NCBI GenBank assembly: GCA_035762175.1
Contig: DASTPP010000250.1
Location: forward strand, 1 to 22,395
Length of the DNA stretch: 22,395 nt
Reading direction: 5' to 3'
Origin: DASTPP01 sp035762175
Lineage (GTDB): Bacteria; Myxococcota_A; Polyangia; Polyangiales; Polyangiaceae
Part shown: positions 20,857-22,395 of the stretch, one piece after another
How positions within the stretch are numbered: position 1 is the stretch's first letter
Layout of the letters: each line of letters begins with the position of its first letter
Notes under the pieces: generated by a model
The model's input: the letters and a program-made list of their open reading frames with translations, nothing else
Told to the model about the DNA's origin: nothing
Database searches by the model: none
Program-made: the position numbers and the translations under genes

Positions 20857-22236
20857 TTACGCGGAGGTGTACTCGCCCGTCCCGAGCGGCACCACCTCGC
20901 GGGCGACGGCGCTCGCGGTCGCCTCTTCGCGCCGCACGGCGAGCCGGTAGAGCTCGACCAGGATGGGCGGGTACTCGTCGAGCAGCTGCCGGAACGACGC
21001 GCGCGGCAGGAACATGGTCACCGTCCGCTCGAGCGCGACGACGTTGGCGGTCGCGCGGCGGCGCAAGACGAGCGCCACCTCGCCGACGCTGTCGCCGACG
21101 CCGAGGTGGGCGAGCACGAGCCTCTCGCCCGGGCCCTCGACGCGCTGGACCGAGACCGAGCCCGAGGCGATGAGGTGCAGGCCCGGGGGCTGCTCGCCCT
21201 CGACCGTCAAGAGCTCGTCGGGGGCGAAGAGGCGCGTCTCGAAGCGCTCGATGAGCGCCTCGCGCTCGCCCTCGGGCACGGCGAGCAGCACGGGGCTCAG
21301 GCGCACGAGGTTGTGCACCATGCGCTGGCGGGCGTGCTGGCCGAGGGCGCGGCCCACCTCGGGGCCGAGCGCGTCCTCGCGGGCGAGCTCGGAGCGGCGG
21401 GCGGCGAGCAGCACGCCGGGCCTCCGGGCGACGACGCGGGCGACGCGCGGGGCGCGGGCGATGAGGGCCATCTCGCCGACGAGCGAGCCGGCGCCGAGGC
21501 GGGCGAGCTGCACCGGCGCCGCCCCGGCCGGCCCGGGGCCCCGGCGCGAGACCTCGAGGTCGCCGCGCGCGACGATGAACACCTCTTCGCCCGCCTCGCC
21601 CTGCCGGATGACCGTCTCGCCCGGGGCGACCAGCCGCACCCGGAAGGCCCCGAGCAGCCGCCGCAGCGCCGCCGCCGGCAGCGCCGAGAAGAGCGGCTGC
21701 GGGGCGAGCGGCCAGGGCTGCCCGCGGTCGTGCTCGGCGGCGCGGAAGGCGAGGCAGGCGCGGTCGATGACCCGCCGCGCCTCGGGCGCGAGGGCGCCGC
21801 CCTGCCAGGCGGGCGCCGGCCCCGCGGGGCGCTCGGGGCCGGTCGGCGGCAGCGGGGGCGGGCGGTGCGTCAGGCCGGGCAGCAGGCGGGTCGAGTCGGC
21901 GCCGAAGGCGCGGGCGACGACGTCGAGCCGCGACGAGACGTCGTCGCCGAGCGCCCGGCGCGCCAGGCAGGCGGCGACGGCGAGGGGCAGGTCGCTGACG
22001 TCGAGCGCGCGGCCCGAGCAGGCGTCGAGCACCGGCCGCGCCTCGGCGCCGTGCCCCTCGTGCGCCAAGAGGTAGCCGGTGGCGAAGAGCGCCCCGGCAG
22101 AGGCGGGCTCGTCGCGCAGGGCGGCGAGGGCCCAGCCGAGCGCCTCGCGCGTGCGGTGGCCGGCGGCGAGGGCGAAGGCGCGCTCGAGCGGGGCCTCGCG
22201 CGGGCTGCCTTCGGCGGGCGACCGGGGGGGGAACAA
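20857..22236 (-). CDS. Protein with two cyclic-nucleotide-binding domains and helical N-terminus
   Basis: The 459-residue protein starts at a TTG (22236), the first usable start after the preceding gene. The first 120 residues are helical and repeat-like (ALGWALAALRDEPASAGALF, HEGHGAEARPVLDACSG), reminiscent of TPR. Residues about 185-290 form one cyclic-nucleotide-binding fold (LFSALPAAALRRLLGAF, VIRQGEAGEEVFIVARGDLE, SLVGEMALIARAPRVARVVA). Residues about 312-430 form a second (TVEGEQPPGLHLIASGSVSV, DSVGEVALVLRRRATANVVA). No helix-turn-helix or kinase domain follows, so it is not a Crp-type transcription factor. It may be a regulatory scaffold responding to cAMP, cGMP or related ligands. tsaE follows one or twenty bases downstream depending on its start. 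Confidence 0.85.
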   Translation of the reverse strand: MFPPRSPAEGSPREAPLERAFALAAGHRTREALGWALAALRDEPASAGALFATGYLLAHEGHGAEARPVLDACSGRALDVSDLPLAVAACLARRALGDDVSSRLDVVARAFGADSTRLLPGLTHRPPPLPPTGPERPAGPAPAWQGGALAPEARRVIDRACLAFRAAEHDRGQPWPLAPQPLFSALPAAALRRLLGAFRVRLVAPGETVIRQGEAGEEVFIVARGDLEVSRRGPGPAGAAPVQLARLGAGSLVGEMALIARAPRVARVVARRPGVLLAARRSELAREDALGPEVGRALGQHARQRMVHNLVRLSPVLLAVPEGEREALIERFETRLFAPDELLTVEGEQPPGLHLIASGSVSVQRVEGPGERLVLAHLGVGDSVGEVALVLRRRATANVVALERTVTMFLPRASFRQLLDEYPPILVELYRLAVRREEATASAVAREVVPLGTGEYTSA

Positions 22237-22267
22237 CGCCGCTCGCTTTCGCGCCGCCCGGCCGGGC

Positions 22268-22395
22268 TCAGGAGTCTTTGCCCCAGGTGCGCCCCTCGTC
22301 GGCCGAGCGGTCGAAGGCCGCGCTCATCGCCTTGGCCGTCGCCGACACCAGCGAGACGACCTTGGGGTAGTCCATGCGCATGAAGCCGAGGGCGC
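22268..22395 (-). CDS. 3' end of a gene cut by the right edge, unknown function
   Basis: The minus strand is open from the window edge to a TGA at 22270-22268, giving 41 codons that end FDRSADEGRTWGKDS. Almost every codon ends in G or C, as in real genes here. The visible piece includes MDYPKVVSLVSATAKAMSAA, which looks like an amphipathic helix. It lies 31 bases before the TTG start of the cyclic-nucleotide-domain gene, so it is probably the preceding member of the same operon. The family is not recognisable. Confidence 0.6.
   Translation of the reverse strand, partial: ALGFMRMDYPKVVSLVSATAKAMSAAFDRSADEGRTWGKDS

Noticed and set aside
20698..22383. 561-residue plus-strand frame opposite the cyclic-nucleotide-domain gene
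   Set aside because: It is very rich in Arg, Gly, Glu and Ala, without domains, and complementary to a gene with two recognisable folds.

Overview
This is a very GC-rich (visibly above 70% G+C) stretch of bacterial chromosome. Codons end in G or C almost throughout. Genes are tightly packed, with frequent 4-bp ATGA/GTGA stop-start overlaps and many GTG or TTG starts. The composition, the number of exported proteins of unknown function, and a sigma-region-4 protein carrying a CPFVSC motif all suggest a member of the Myxococcota (Deltaproteobacteria in the old sense). That placement is inference. I see no rRNA, tRNA, transposase, phage gene or convincing CRISPR array.

Left part (1-2953): a probable minus-strand gene starts at 66 and runs off the left edge. 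A gene-free stretch follows, holding four palindromic elements phased exactly 43 bp apart (217-388) and a 39-bp tandem duplication (536-613). It leads into a plus-strand operon: an exported NTF2-fold protein, a LytS-type membrane histidine kinase and a LytTR response regulator.

Middle left (2984-7428, minus strand): a compact operon encodes an alpha/beta-hydrolase-fold protein whose nucleophile serine is replaced by glycine, a DppC-type permease, a peptide-type solute-binding lipoprotein and a DppB-type permease. The order C-binding protein-B is unusual and no ATPase gene is present.

Centre (7429-14697): an AT-richer intergenic region with a sigma70-like promoter precedes a MerR-type regulator. 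Next come a sigma-region-4-like protein with a cysteine cluster and acidic tail, and purH. Facing purH on the minus strand are a SpoU/TrmH RNA methyltransferase and a NamZ-like (DUF1343) protein. Divergent from the latter is glycerol kinase, glpK.

Right part (14698-22395): plus-strand genes encode an extended UPF0158 protein, a SurA-N-like exported chaperone with an apparent CTG start, a possible 38-residue ORF, a Uma2-family nuclease-fold protein and a large lipoprotein with an HEXXH metalloprotease motif. Facing them on the minus strand is an operon of a double cyclic-nucleotide-domain protein, tsaE, an MlaE-type lipid-transport permease and a Nudix hydrolase. The 3' end of one more minus-strand gene is cut by the right edge.

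Most genes are housekeeping or envelope functions. The most noteworthy items are the 43-bp phased palindrome array upstream of the two-component operon, the cysteine-rich sigma-4-like protein, the serine-less hydrolase coupled to an ATPase-less peptide transporter, the HEXXH lipoprotein and the CTG-start chaperone.
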